Source: DASQBT01 sp049578545
GTDB lineage: Bacteria > Pseudomonadota > Gammaproteobacteria > Burkholderiales > Thiobacillaceae
DNA length: 64,000 nt
Direction of reading: 5' to 3'
Assembly: GCA_049578545.1 (NCBI GenBank)
Contig: JBAUMF010000023.1
Location: forward strand, 15,284-79,283
The translations under genes and the position numbers were made by a program. Below, one piece after another: positions 8,549 through 17,500 of the stretch. The notes under the pieces were generated by a model. That model ran no database searches, had not been told where the DNA came from, and saw only the letters and a program-made list of their open reading frames with translations. The stretch's first letter is position 1. Each line of letters starts with the position of its first letter.

Positions 8549-9072
8549 AGGCAAAGTTTGTCATTCCGCTGGCGATCTTTGTCGGCCTGCTGGTTTTCCT
8601 CGCGATCGGGCTCACCAAGGATCCACATGAAGTCCCTTCTCCGCTGATTGACAAACCTGCACCGGATTTCCGCCTGAACCTGCTTGAAGACCCATCCAGG
8701 CAATTCTCCCCTGCGGAGATGCGCGGCAAGGTCTGGCTGCTGAACGTGTGGGCATCCTGGTGTTCGGGTTGTCAGGAAGAACATCCCTATCTGGTTGAGA
8801 TCTCGAGAAGAAATCTGGTGCCGATCTACGGCATGGATTACAAGGATCAGGCCATGGCTGCGATGCAAACGCTGAACCGCGCGGGCAACCCCTATGCCGT
8901 GGTTTTCTCCGATGCCGATGGCCGTACCGGAATCGACTATGGCGTTTATGGCGTTCCTGAAACTTTCTTAATCGACAAGCAGGGTGTGATCCGCTACAAG
9001 CAGATTGGCCCGATGACGCCTGAAGCGTTCGAGACAACTATCCTTCCACTGGTGAAAAGACTCAATGGCTAA
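8545..9072 (+). CDS. ccmG: Thiol:disulfide oxidoreductase CcmG/DsbE
   Basis: 175 residues: an N-terminal membrane anchor (about 4-22), then a thioredoxin fold with the active site WCSGC (C73, C76) and the GVYGVPETFLID cis-proline loop. It reduces apocytochrome c cysteines before haem attachment. A longer frame begins at 8380, but ATG 8545 overlaps the ccmF stop and gives the normal anchor. It overlaps ccmH by eight bases. Confidence 0.95.
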   Translation: MKAKFVIPLAIFVGLLVFLAIGLTKDPHEVPSPLIDKPAPDFRLNLLEDPSRQFSPAEMRGKVWLLNVWASWCSGCQEEHPYLVEISRRNLVPIYGMDYKDQAMAAMQTLNRAGNPYAVVFSDADGRTGIDYGVYGVPETFLIDKQGVIRYKQIGPMTPEAFETTILPLVKRLNG

Positions 9073-9544
9073 ACGGATTGTTGTTCTCCTGTTTGCGGTT
9101 TTCTTCTTGAACGGCTTTGCTGCTGCCAAAGAAGCACCGCCCGCGGCCGATGATCCGGTTCTGGAACAGCGTTTGATGAAGCTTTCCAGCAAGCTGCGCT
9201 GTCTGGTTTGCCAGAATGAAACTCTTGCGGATTCCCACGCGGAACTCGCGGTCGACCTGCGCAAGGAAATACGCGAGAACATGAAAAGCGGCATGAGCGA
9301 CGATGAAATCCGCAAATGGCTGGTGTCGCGTTACGGCGATTTTGTGCTTTACGAACCGCCCTTCAAGCCCACCACATTCCTGCTCTGGGTAGGACCATTT
9401 CTGCTTCTTGTCGTAGGCTTGGCCGTGCTGTATATCAACTTGCGGCGCCGGCAGAAGATGCAGGTTGAACCCGAACAGGACGGCGCCGATCTGGCGCTAT
9501 CGCGCTCCCTTTTGAACGAAAATCAGGATAACTCACAACCATGA
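9065..9544 (+). CDS. ccmH: Cytochrome c-type biogenesis protein CcmH
   Basis: 159 residues with a signal peptide (about 1-21), the redox motif LRCLVCQN (C46, C49), a three-helix periplasmic domain and a C-terminal membrane helix at about 104-123. It works with CcmG to present reduced apocytochrome to CcmF. It overlaps both neighbours. The TPR part found fused in enterobacterial CcmH is here the separate ccmI gene downstream. Confidence 0.94.
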   Translation: MAKRIVVLLFAVFFLNGFAAAKEAPPAADDPVLEQRLMKLSSKLRCLVCQNETLADSHAELAVDLRKEIRENMKSGMSDDEIRKWLVSRYGDFVLYEPPFKPTTFLLWVGPFLLLVVGLAVLYINLRRRQKMQVEPEQDGADLALSRSLLNENQDNSQP

Positions 9545-10836
9545 CCAGCTTTCTGATCCTGGCCGGTGTAATGATTGCACTGGCCCTCGCGTTCGTGCTG
9601 CCCGCACTTACCCGACGCCACACAGATGAAGAACAGACCACCCGGGCACGTGCCAATGTACTGATCTACCGTGATCAGCTTGCCGAACTCGATGCAGATC
9701 TGAGAAACAACACCATCACCAAGGAACAGCACATTGCCGGGCGCCACGAAATAGAGCGTCGCGTGCTGGAGGATACACTCGCCGCGCTGAATGAAGCCCC
9801 TCCTGAATCGAAAGGCAGGACCAAATGGCTGCCTATTGCACTCAGTGTCATCATTCCGCTTGCTGCAGTCGGCCTTTATCTGAAGCTGGGCACGCCCCAA
9901 GCCGTGTCACCTCAATTGGCAGTCAATGAGGGTGCATCGCCCCAAACCAGTGGCGAGGCGCCCCACGGCACGTCATTGGATCAAATTCGTTCCATGACTG
10001 AGAAGCTCGCCGAGAGATTGAAGCAGCAACCCAATGATGGGCAGGGGTGGGCCATGCTGGGACGCTCCTACCGTGTGTTGGGCCAATTCAAGGAAGCCAG
10101 CGAAGCCTATCAAAAGGCCATCAAGCTGATTCCCGGCGATGCACAGCTTCTGGCTGACTATGCCGATGCGCTTGCCATGGCCCAGGGACAAAGCCTGGAA
10201 GGCGAACCGATGCAAATCGTTGAACAGGCACTCAAGATCGACCCCAATAATGTTAAAGCCCTGGCTCTTGCCGGTACGGCGGCCTTTGATGGCAAGAACT
10301 ACAAACTGGCAGTAGGTTACTGGCAGAAAGCCGTAAAACAAGCGCCGCCCGATTCGGAATTCACCCGGTCACTACAGTCAGGCATCCAGGAAGCGCAGGC
10401 GCTCGCCGAAGGCAGAACGCCACCCCAGGACCTTCCCAACATCATGCCCCAGCAGGGCAATCAGGCGGAAGCAGCTGCGCCCGCAGGAGCTACCGCCGCC
10501 ATCAGCGGGAAGGTCAGCCTGTCACCCGCTCTGGCCGCCAAGGTGTCACCTGACGATACCGTATTCATATACGCGCGGGCGGAAAGCGGCCCTCCCATGC
10601 CCCTCGCCATTCTTCGAAAGAAGGCCAGTGAACTGCCGGCGTCTTTCACCCTTGATGACAGCAGCGCCATGTCTCCCAATATGCGACTTTCCGGTTTTGC
10701 CAAGGTCATGGTCATGGCCCGCGTATCCAAGACGGGTAACGCCATGCCCCAAAGCGGCGACCTCGAAGGCAAGGTCGGACCGATTGCGAACAACACCAGC
10801 GACGTCAGCATAAAAGTGGATCGTGTAATTCCTTGA
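9541..10836 (+). CDS. ccmI: Cytochrome c biogenesis TPR protein CcmI
   Basis: 431 residues. Two N-terminal membrane helices (about 1-21 and 96-113) flank a cytoplasmic loop, followed by a periplasmic TPR domain (about 140-290) and a C-terminal domain typical of longer CcmI proteins. CcmI holds apocytochrome c C-termini for the ligase. It is the last gene of the ccm operon, which therefore holds every System I component. Confidence 0.92.
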   Translation: MTSFLILAGVMIALALAFVLPALTRRHTDEEQTTRARANVLIYRDQLAELDADLRNNTITKEQHIAGRHEIERRVLEDTLAALNEAPPESKGRTKWLPIALSVIIPLAAVGLYLKLGTPQAVSPQLAVNEGASPQTSGEAPHGTSLDQIRSMTEKLAERLKQQPNDGQGWAMLGRSYRVLGQFKEASEAYQKAIKLIPGDAQLLADYADALAMAQGQSLEGEPMQIVEQALKIDPNNVKALALAGTAAFDGKNYKLAVGYWQKAVKQAPPDSEFTRSLQSGIQEAQALAEGRTPPQDLPNIMPQQGNQAEAAAPAGATAAISGKVSLSPALAAKVSPDDTVFIYARAESGPPMPLAILRKKASELPASFTLDDSSAMSPNMRLSGFAKVMVMARVSKTGNAMPQSGDLEGKVGPIANNTSDVSIKVDRVIP

Positions 10837-10915
10837 TGACGGGCAAACCCAAAGGGAAAATCTGGCCGGTCGTGATTGAGCAGTCTGGGCTGGCTGCGGT
10901 TTTTTCGGGAATTCC

Positions 10916-11137
10916 ATGAAGTTGCTGGTTCTCATTTTGCTTGGATTTGTGATCTATGCGATCCTCAAATCCTACGCGCGCTCGCAGACTGCGAAACCTT
11001 CTTCGAGTGCTACCCGTGCTCCGGAAGACATGGTCAAATGTGCGCATTGCGGCGTCAACCTGCCACGCAGTGAAGCCATCCTCACCAAAGGCAAATTCTT
11101 TTGCAACCGGGAACACCAGCAGCTGAGCCAGCACTGA
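10916..11137 (+). CDS. PP0621 family protein
   Basis: 73 residues: an N-terminal membrane helix (about 1-18), a short linker, then a small zinc-ribbon-like end with CAHC and a later single Cys (FFCNREH). This matches the PP0621 family of small betaproteobacterial proteins of unknown function, usually found just upstream of pilS. Its 3' end overlaps the pilS frame by 37 bases. Confidence 0.7.
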   Translation: MKLLVLILLGFVIYAILKSYARSQTAKPSSSATRAPEDMVKCAHCGVNLPRSEAILTKGKFFCNREHQQLSQH

Positions 11138-12720
11138 ACCTCTCCAGTCGTCTGGGTTCGCCAGGCTATTTTGCCTCTCACTGGCGCTCACTCGATTACT
11201 TCAACCTTTACCGTTTGACCCTGGCAGCCGTACTGAGCCTGTTGGCTCTCCTCGGCGCGCTGGGCAACATGGTCGGCCAGGACTCTCCCGGGCTGTTCCG
11301 TGCAGCGTCCTTCATGTATCTTGGCGCCGCTGCGATGTTCGTGCTGACCATTCGCGCTCGCAGCCCCAATTTCCGTCTGCAACTATCGGTCCACATTTGC
11401 GCGGATATCGTATTTGTGACGCTGTTGATGGCAGCCAGTGGCGGCGTAACAAGTGGCTTGGGTCTGCTGTTGCTGATCTCCCTTGCTTCTGGAGGATTGG
11501 TAGGCCAGGGACGGCTGGTTCTGTTTTATGCGTCCCTCGCTTCCGTCGCCACGCTTGTCATGCAGGCAAACCAGCGATTGCATGAACTCGCCCGGGATAG
11601 TCATTTCTTTCAGGCCGGTTTGCTTTGTCTCGGCTATTTCTCGATTGCCTGGCTGGCGCACAGGCTCACCATTCGTGCCTTGTACTCCGAACGGCAGGCC
11701 TCCAGCCAGGCCGAGGAACTGGCCCGGCTTTCGCGCATTCATGCACTGGTTGCTGGCGATCTCCCTGATGGGATTGTTGCTGTGGACAGTGACGGCTTGA
11801 TTTTCTATTCCAACGTCGCTGCGATCCAGCTTATTGGTGCTGAGCGAATACCCGGTGCAGGGGAACCATTGGCTCACTATGCCCCCCTCCTCGCCGACCA
11901 ATGGCAGGCAAGTCGCTCCCGCAATGCCAGCCAGGGGCGTCCGCTTGCGATCATGGGCCGTCGTTTCCTCCCGCGTTACCAACCTTTGCCCAGAAACGAA
12001 GGGACCGTGATCGTGCTGGAAGATCTTAACCGCAGGGAACAGATTGCCCGTCAACTGAAGTTGGCCGCCCTGGGCCAGCTCACCGCAAATATCGCGCACG
12101 AAATCCGTAATCCGCTCACAGCAATTCAGCAGGCTTCCCAATTATTGCGTGAGGAATCTGGCCCCAACGAAGCCACGGGAAAACTGACTTCCATGATCGA
12201 AAGTAATGTACGAAGACTGGATCGTCTGGTCAGCGACGTTCTCGTGCTCAATCGCAGGGATCGCTTGCGCCCGGAAACCATCGCCCTGCCGGATTTTCTG
12301 TCTGTCTGGCTGAAGGAATGGCAAGTGGCTGAAGATTTGCCAAAAAACGCCGTCATCACAACCATGCGTGACGATTTGCCCCCTATTTGTTTCGATCCCC
12401 ACCACTTGCGCCAGATCCTCTGGAATCTGGCACGCAATGCGTGGCGACACAGCCACAAGCAGGCGGGTTCAGTGAAGATTTCGGCGCAGCGGCTGGATAA
12501 CCAATTGCAACTGGATATTCGCGATGACGGCTCAGGCATTCCTGCCGCGGCCAGAGAGCGTTTGTTTGAGCCCTTCTTTACCACTGAAGCCCAAGGTACC
12601 GGCTTGGGCCTTTATATCGCGCGTGAGCTTGCCGAGGCCAATCAGGCCCGTCTTGACGAAGTTGGTGACAATACCGGCGCTTGTTTCAGGCTTACCATCG
12701 AAGCCGGAATATGTCATTGA
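11101..12720 (+). CDS. pilS: Two-component sensor histidine kinase PilS
   Basis: 539 residues. The N-terminal domain has six hydrophobic segments (about 38-190), then a PAS-like region (about 210-310), the phospho-acceptor H-box AHEIRNPLTAIQQ with H333, and the N, G1 and G2 boxes (NLARNAWRHS, DDGSGIP, GTGLGLYI). PilS controls type IV pilus transcription with PilR. The start is taken as TTG 11101 because no ATG or GTG occurs in the next ~45 codons; it overlaps the PP0621 gene. The stop overlaps pilR by ten bases. Confidence 0.88.
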   Translation: MQPGTPAAEPALNLSSRLGSPGYFASHWRSLDYFNLYRLTLAAVLSLLALLGALGNMVGQDSPGLFRAASFMYLGAAAMFVLTIRARSPNFRLQLSVHICADIVFVTLLMAASGGVTSGLGLLLLISLASGGLVGQGRLVLFYASLASVATLVMQANQRLHELARDSHFFQAGLLCLGYFSIAWLAHRLTIRALYSERQASSQAEELARLSRIHALVAGDLPDGIVAVDSDGLIFYSNVAAIQLIGAERIPGAGEPLAHYAPLLADQWQASRSRNASQGRPLAIMGRRFLPRYQPLPRNEGTVIVLEDLNRREQIARQLKLAALGQLTANIAHEIRNPLTAIQQASQLLREESGPNEATGKLTSMIESNVRRLDRLVSDVLVLNRRDRLRPETIALPDFLSVWLKEWQVAEDLPKNAVITTMRDDLPPICFDPHHLRQILWNLARNAWRHSHKQAGSVKISAQRLDNQLQLDIRDDGSGIPAAARERLFEPFFTTEAQGTGLGLYIARELAEANQARLDEVGDNTGACFRLTIEAGICH

Positions 12721-14042
12721 AGCCAACGCCAAAGATCCTGCTGGTCGACGACGAACCCGATTTGCTCGACCTGATGGAATTGACTCTGGTGAAGATGGGG
12801 CTGGAAACCGATCGGGCCGCCAGCGTCGCCGAGGCAATAACCAAGCTCAAAAGGCCGAACTACGATTTGTGTCTTACCGACATGCGGCTGGCGGATGGTC
12901 AGGGCCTTGACGTGGTCCAGCACATCTCCGTGCATTGTCCCCAGGTGCCCGTCGCCGTGATTACGGCTTATGGCACGGCCGAGAATGCCGTAGCCGCACT
13001 CAAGGCAGGCGCCTTCGATTACCTGTCCAAGCCCGTATCGATTGACCAGTTGCGTGCCCTGGTGAAGAACGCCCTCAAGGTGCCCGATTCTCCGGCCCAG
13101 GCCAAGGCCAGTGCGAGCCCTCTCATCGGGCATTCAGGTACGATGGAAGAAATCCGTACGCAGATCGGCAAGCTTGCGCGTACGCTGGCTCCGGTGCATA
13201 TCAGCGGCGAATCGGGCAGCGGCAAGGAACTTGCAGCGCGGCTCATTCACCATCAGGGTAGCCGTGCAAGCGGGCCCTTCGTTGCACTTAATTGTGGTGC
13301 CATTCCGGAAACACTGATGGAGAGTGAACTGTTCGGTTACAGGAAGGGTGCGTTCACCGGTGCCGATAATGATCGGGAAGGCGTATTTCAGTCTGCAACA
13401 GGCGGTACCTTGTTCCTGGACGAAGTTGCCGACCTGCCGCTCAGCATGCAGGTCAAGCTGCTGCGCGCGCTGCAGGAAAAGAAGGTCCGGCGTGTTGGCA
13501 GCAATCAGGAAGAAGCGGTTGACGTTCGCATTGTCAGTGCAACCCACCAAGATCTTGGCAAGCTTGTCGAGGCAGGCCAATTTCGCCAGGACCTCTATTA
13601 CCGGCTCAATGTGATCGAGCTTGTCATGCCCAGCCTGCGGGAGCGGCCGGAAGATGTGATCGACATCGCCAGCGCGATTCTCACCCGCATGGGTACCGCT
13701 CACCAGCTTTCCGCGGAAGCAGCGGCGGCCCTCAAGGCTTACGCATTTCCAGGCAACGTGCGCGAACTGGAAAATATTCTGGAAAGGGCGGTGGCATTGG
13801 CGGATGGAGTGGTTCTGAAACCGCACGACCTCAATATCGCACCGGATGCAGCGCTTTCCAACCCTGTTGAGGTTGGTTCCGACAGCCCCTACCCGTTGCA
13901 GGATTACCTCGACCGGCTGGAAAAGCTCGCCATTGAACAGGCCCTGGAAAAGACCCGCTACAACAAGACCGCTGCCGCCCGGTTATTGGGTGTGACGTTC
14001 CGTTCATTGCGCTACCGCTTGCAGCGGCTGGGGATTGAATAG
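12711..14042 (+). CDS. pilR: Sigma-54-dependent response regulator PilR
   Basis: 443 residues. Receiver domain with acidic pocket DDE at 13-15 and phospho-acceptor D57; AAA+ domain with Walker A GESGSGKE at 166-173 and the sigma-54-contacting GAFTGA loop at 213-218; Fis-type helix-turn-helix at the C-terminus (NKTAAARLLGVTFRSLRYRLQRLG). It activates pilA from a sigma-54 promoter in known systems. ATG 12711 (MSLKPTPKILLVDDEPD) is preferred over the upstream start at 12681. It ends back-to-back with the convergent antiporter gene. Confidence 0.93.
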   Translation: MSLKPTPKILLVDDEPDLLDLMELTLVKMGLETDRAASVAEAITKLKRPNYDLCLTDMRLADGQGLDVVQHISVHCPQVPVAVITAYGTAENAVAALKAGAFDYLSKPVSIDQLRALVKNALKVPDSPAQAKASASPLIGHSGTMEEIRTQIGKLARTLAPVHISGESGSGKELAARLIHHQGSRASGPFVALNCGAIPETLMESELFGYRKGAFTGADNDREGVFQSATGGTLFLDEVADLPLSMQVKLLRALQEKKVRRVGSNQEEAVDVRIVSATHQDLGKLVEAGQFRQDLYYRLNVIELVMPSLRERPEDVIDIASAILTRMGTAHQLSAEAAAALKAYAFPGNVRELENILERAVALADGVVLKPHDLNIAPDAALSNPVEVGSDSPYPLQDYLDRLEKLAIEQALEKTRYNKTAAARLLGVTFRSLRYRLQRLGIE

Positions 14043-15047
14043 TCAGGCCAGGGCAATCGCCAGGTAGGTTGCATAGAGCGCGCCATTCAACCACAAATCG
14101 CGAACGCGCAGACCGCCTGAAAGCAGACGATAACGCAGCCAGACTGCGGCAATGAGGGTGACCACTATGCCCAGCAGCACTTCCTTCCGTGGCGCCCACG
14201 GCGTCAGCGCAACGCCGATGGCGGGGAGCAAGGTGCCCTGGAACACCATCGCACCCGTGATATTGCCGAACGCAAGCGTGTCCTTGTGTCGGCGTACCCA
14301 TAGAATGGAATTCACCTTCTCTGGTAACTCGGTTGCGACCGGCACGATCATCAGTGACAGCAGAAGCGCCGAGATGCCCAGAATGGGCGCTGCCACTTCC
14401 ACACAGTTGATGAATCCCTTGGCGCCGATCACGAGCAGGGCAACCCCAAGGGCAAGCTGAAGCAGAATCACCAACATGTTTTCCGGCAAACCGATGCGGG
14501 ACAGCCACATCGGCGCTTCGGCTTCGGTGGCATGACCATCGGCCACCAGCTTGGATGAAGCCTTCAACGTCAATAACACGTAGACGAAATAAACCATGAC
14601 CATGACAAATGCCAGCGTCACCCGCACCCATGCCTCGTCATGCGGGATGAACAGGGCGACAAAGGACAGGCTGAACGCCATCAGAAAGAAATCCAGATCG
14701 CGCTTGAGTCCACCTTTTTCCGGCGTAAGGTGTCCCTTTGGCCCGCGCTTCTTGAGCACTGCCAGACTCATCAGGAAGACCGACAGGGTGGACAGCATCA
14801 GCGGTGCGCCGAGTATCGCCCCGACGCCGATTTCTTCGTTGACCTTGCTGTCTTCGGTACCCGCAAAAATCGCCAGCAGGGGGACAAGGGTTTCCGGCAA
14901 AGCAGTGCCTACGGCTGCGAATATCGAGCCGGTTACCCCTTCGGAAATCTTTAGCTGTTCGCCCAGATGTTCCAGGGCATTCACAAAGACCTCGGCTGCA
15001 ATCAGAATCAGAAAAAGGAAGAACAGCAATTCAAGAAACAGATTCAT
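14043..15047 (-). CDS. Sodium/calcium exchanger family membrane protein
   Basis: 334 residues with about ten membrane helices in two inverted halves. Each half has the alpha-repeat character of the CaCA superfamily: AAVGTALPETLVPLLA in the first and MIVPVATELPEKVNSI in the second, each with the Glu expected to bind cation. Start is ATG 15047 (MNLFLELLFFLFL); the upstream frame to 15107 is not needed. Ion specificity (Ca2+, Na+ or K+) cannot be read from sequence. Confidence 0.8.
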   Translation of the reverse strand: MNLFLELLFFLFLILIAAEVFVNALEHLGEQLKISEGVTGSIFAAVGTALPETLVPLLAIFAGTEDSKVNEEIGVGAILGAPLMLSTLSVFLMSLAVLKKRGPKGHLTPEKGGLKRDLDFFLMAFSLSFVALFIPHDEAWVRVTLAFVMVMVYFVYVLLTLKASSKLVADGHATEAEAPMWLSRIGLPENMLVILLQLALGVALLVIGAKGFINCVEVAAPILGISALLLSLMIVPVATELPEKVNSILWVRRHKDTLAFGNITGAMVFQGTLLPAIGVALTPWAPRKEVLLGIVVTLIAAVWLRYRLLSGGLRVRDLWLNGALYATYLAIALA

Positions 15048-15100
15048 GATTGAGTCCGACTGGAAAGGTGCGATTTTATCAGCTTGCCAGCCTTGCCTCG

Positions 15101-15457
15101 ATGCCACAGTATTACTCCATGCCCGTGCAGGAACTGACAGAATTTGACTTCCATCCCATCCTGGCTGCCAGCGCCGGGATCAGTCTGGTGATGTTCTCCG
15201 GGCCGGATTGTGGCGTCTGTCGCCACCTGGAAACAATCCTCCCCGAATTGACGCATGACCTGCCCAGCCATCTATACAAAGTAAACGCACAGAAATCGAC
15301 CGCCCTGGCGCGTGCGTATGATGTATTCCACCTGCCCAGCCTGTTCGTGTTTGTGGATGGCCATTACCACGGGCCTTTGCATACCGAATTGACCAGAGCG
15401 AAGTTCTTGCCAGCCATGAAGGCATTGCTCACTTCACCGCCGCAGGAAGAACCCTGA
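15101..15457 (+). CDS. Thioredoxin family protein
   Basis: 118 residues with a thioredoxin fold: the active site is SGPDCGVCRHLE (CGVC in place of the usual CGPC) and the cis-proline is in VFHLPSLFVF. No signal peptide is apparent, so it is likely cytoplasmic. ATG 15101 gives the natural N-terminus. Its last base overlaps the ampD start, so it is co-transcribed with ampD; the target is unknown. Confidence 0.8.
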   Translation: MPQYYSMPVQELTEFDFHPILAASAGISLVMFSGPDCGVCRHLETILPELTHDLPSHLYKVNAQKSTALARAYDVFHLPSLFVFVDGHYHGPLHTELTRAKFLPAMKALLTSPPQEEP

Positions 15458-15987
15458 TGAAAATTTCAGATTATGGCGTGGCTGACGGCGTACGTTATGT
15501 CGCGTCGCCCTATTGCGATTTCCGTCCTGCTGCAGCAGACATCAGGTTGATCGTCATACACAGCATCAGCCTGCCACCCGGTGAATTCTCAGGCAACTCG
15601 GTGGAAGCGCTGTTCACGGGCAGTCTGGACTGGGATGCCCATCCCTACTTCCAGTCCATCAGGGGAATCCATGTCTCGACCCACTTCCTCCTCCGTCGCA
15701 ACGGGGAAATCATCCAGTTTGTTCCCTGTAACCGGCGCGCCTGGCATGCGGGCGTATCAAGCTGGCAAGGCTGGGAACGCTGTAACGATTTTTCCATTGG
15801 CATCGAACTCGAGGGAACAGACGATGCTCCCTTCACGGAACAACAATACAGTTCGCTGTTGCCGCTGCTAAGTGCATTGAAAGACCGCTATGCTACGATA
15901 GGTATTGTTGGGCATAGCGACATTGCGCCAGGTCGCAAGACGGATCCCGGACCACATTTCGACTGGAGCAGGATCAAACGAACCTGA
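15457..15987 (+). CDS. ampD: 1,6-anhydro-N-acetylmuramyl-L-alanine amidase AmpD
   Basis: 176-residue cytoplasmic zinc amidase (Amidase_2). The zinc ligands should be H35 (IVIHSIS), H153 (VGHSDIAPGRKTDPGP) and D163, with catalytic residues E117 and K161. It cleaves recycled anhydro-muropeptides and so lowers AmpR-type beta-lactamase induction signals where such a system exists. It overlaps the upstream thioredoxin gene by one base and is followed by a terminator-like hairpin. Confidence 0.93.
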   Translation: MKISDYGVADGVRYVASPYCDFRPAAADIRLIVIHSISLPPGEFSGNSVEALFTGSLDWDAHPYFQSIRGIHVSTHFLLRRNGEIIQFVPCNRRAWHAGVSSWQGWERCNDFSIGIELEGTDDAPFTEQQYSSLLPLLSALKDRYATIGIVGHSDIAPGRKTDPGPHFDWSRIKRT

Positions 15988-16062
15988 CGTGTCGAGGGGT
16001 ACTCATCCTCCTTCGATCCGTTATCTTATGCGCGTCTTCAGCACATCGACATAAGCTTGCGG

Positions 16063-16085
16063 ACCGATTGTTAATCGGTATTTTT
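16063..16085 (+). terminator. Probable rho-independent terminator after ampD
   Basis: Inverted repeat ACCGATT-GTT-AATCGGT followed by ATTTTT, 76 bases after the ampD stop. The stem is only moderately GC-rich. Confidence 0.5.
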
Positions 16086-16114
16086 CAATTCTTAACATGG
16101 CAAGCCCTCAAGAT

Positions 16115-16144
16115 TTGAATTCGTACGCTACACTACAGTATCAT
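16115..16144 (+). promoter_or_regulatory. Candidate sigma-70 promoter for the VPAEY repeat protein
   Basis: TTGAAT at 16115-16120, an 18-base spacer and TATCAT at 16139-16144, inside an AT-rich stretch 27 bases before the chosen start. It was identified by eye. Confidence 0.35.
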
Positions 16145-16170
16145 TAATTATTCAAATGGGAGTCTTAATT

Positions 16171-17451
16171 ATGCGAACCTTACTCAACGCGCTCAGTGTC
16201 GCTCTTGTCGCCATCGGCTGCAGCGGCATTGCCTCCTCCGCCATGGCAGAAATGCCATACTACAACCCGAGCAACGCCGCGAGCCCAACCGGAGACACCA
16301 CGGGCTATGAGTTGTACAAGACCATCGGCTGTCCTGGCAAGGGGCTGCTGGACCCCGGCTGTTCCGTGCCTGCTGTCGTCCCCCCCCCTCCGCCGCCTGT
16401 CGTGAAGGCAAAGCCGGCACCGGCCCCCGCGCCCAAGCCCAGAATGACCAAGACCGAGTGCATGGCTAACGCCAAGCCGGGCGAATGCTATGTCATGATT
16501 GTAAAGGAACCGGTTTATCGCACCGAGAAGGTCAAGAAACTGGTCAAGGAAGCGAGCGAGCGTATCGAAATCGTACCGCCCGTCTACAAGGCTGTTAAGG
16601 TGCACGTAACCACCGAAGACGTGCAGGAAGTGATTCCCGCGGTGTATGAAACGGTCAAGGAAAAGGTCATGGTGAAGCCGGAAACCACCCGTCTGGAGAA
16701 CGTACCCGCGGTTTTCGAGAACGTGGAAGAACGTGTCGTCACCAAGCCCGCCAGCAAGAAGGCCATCGAAGTGCCTGCTGTTTATGAGGATGTCGAAGAA
16801 AAGGTGCTGGTCAGTGAAGCCTACACGACCTGGAAGAAGGGGACCGAGTCCAATATCCAGAAGATCAATCCCCAAACAGGCGAGATCTTCTGCCTGGTGC
16901 AAGTGCCGGCCGAATACAAGACCGTAACCAAACACGTGCTGAAGACGCCCGCTACCGTGCGTTACGAGGAAATTCCCGCTGAATACGGCACGATCAAGAA
17001 AACCGTGCTGAAGAGCCCCGAAACCACGCGTTCCGTACCCGTTCCTGCCGAGTATGCAGAGCGTGAAGTCACCAAATTGGTCAAACCCGCGCAAACCGTC
17101 ACCAAGACCGTGCCGGTGGATTACATGCGCGAGATCATGCAGGAAGTGACACCGGCCCAGGAAAAGCGCATCCCCGTGCCAGCCGAGTATGCCGAAGTTG
17201 ACCAGCAGGTTCTTGTCAGCGCCGGCAAGGAATACTGCACCCGGGTCCTGTGCGACGTGAACACCACGCCGGAAAGAGTCGGACTCATACAGAGAGCGTT
17301 GCAAACCGCCGGCTTCACACCCGGCGCACCTGGCGTACTGGATGAGCAGACCATGAGAGCGGTCGCGGAATTCCAGAAAGCCAAGGGCATTGACGATGCC
17401 GGCTATATCACGATCGATACGCTCAGCGCCATGGGTGTACCCATCAACTGA
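16171..17451 (+). CDS. Secreted VPAEY-repeat protein with peptidoglycan-binding domain
   Basis: 426 residues. A signal peptide (about 1-27, ending near SSAMAE) is followed by a Pro-rich linker (PPPPPPVV and alternating Pro-Ala), then about ten 22-24-residue repeats with core VPAxYExVxxxVxVxPxTxR, and a C-terminal PG_binding_1 domain (RVGLIQRALQTAGF...DEQTMRAVAEFQKAKG). Repeat five carries an insertion containing a Cys. An ATG at 16156 is in frame, but GGGAG sits eight bases before ATG 16171, which is also a better signal peptide start. The product is likely periplasmic or outer-membrane associated and may anchor to murein; a structural role is inference. A strong terminator follows. Confidence 0.75.
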   Translation: MRTLLNALSVALVAIGCSGIASSAMAEMPYYNPSNAASPTGDTTGYELYKTIGCPGKGLLDPGCSVPAVVPPPPPPVVKAKPAPAPAPKPRMTKTECMANAKPGECYVMIVKEPVYRTEKVKKLVKEASERIEIVPPVYKAVKVHVTTEDVQEVIPAVYETVKEKVMVKPETTRLENVPAVFENVEERVVTKPASKKAIEVPAVYEDVEEKVLVSEAYTTWKKGTESNIQKINPQTGEIFCLVQVPAEYKTVTKHVLKTPATVRYEEIPAEYGTIKKTVLKSPETTRSVPVPAEYAEREVTKLVKPAQTVTKTVPVDYMREIMQEVTPAQEKRIPVPAEYAEVDQQVLVSAGKEYCTRVLCDVNTTPERVGLIQRALQTAGFTPGAPGVLDEQTMRAVAEFQKAKGIDDAGYITIDTLSAMGVPIN

Positions 17452-17471
17452 CCCCTCCTCGTTGCCTCAGC

Positions 17472-17500
17472 AAGCCCTTCCTTTTTGGAAGGGCTTTTTC
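17472..17500 (+). terminator. Strong rho-independent terminator
   Basis: Perfect 10-bp stem AAGCCCTTCC/GGAAGGGCTT with a T5 loop, followed by TTTC. It terminates the repeat-protein gene and touches the last codon of the convergent SYLF gene. Confidence 0.8.

Noticed and set aside
16180..17304. 374-codon minus-strand frame opposite the VPAEY repeat gene
   Set aside because: It mirrors the repeats of the plus-strand gene, with low-complexity Leu/Gly/Asp runs and no family resemblance.
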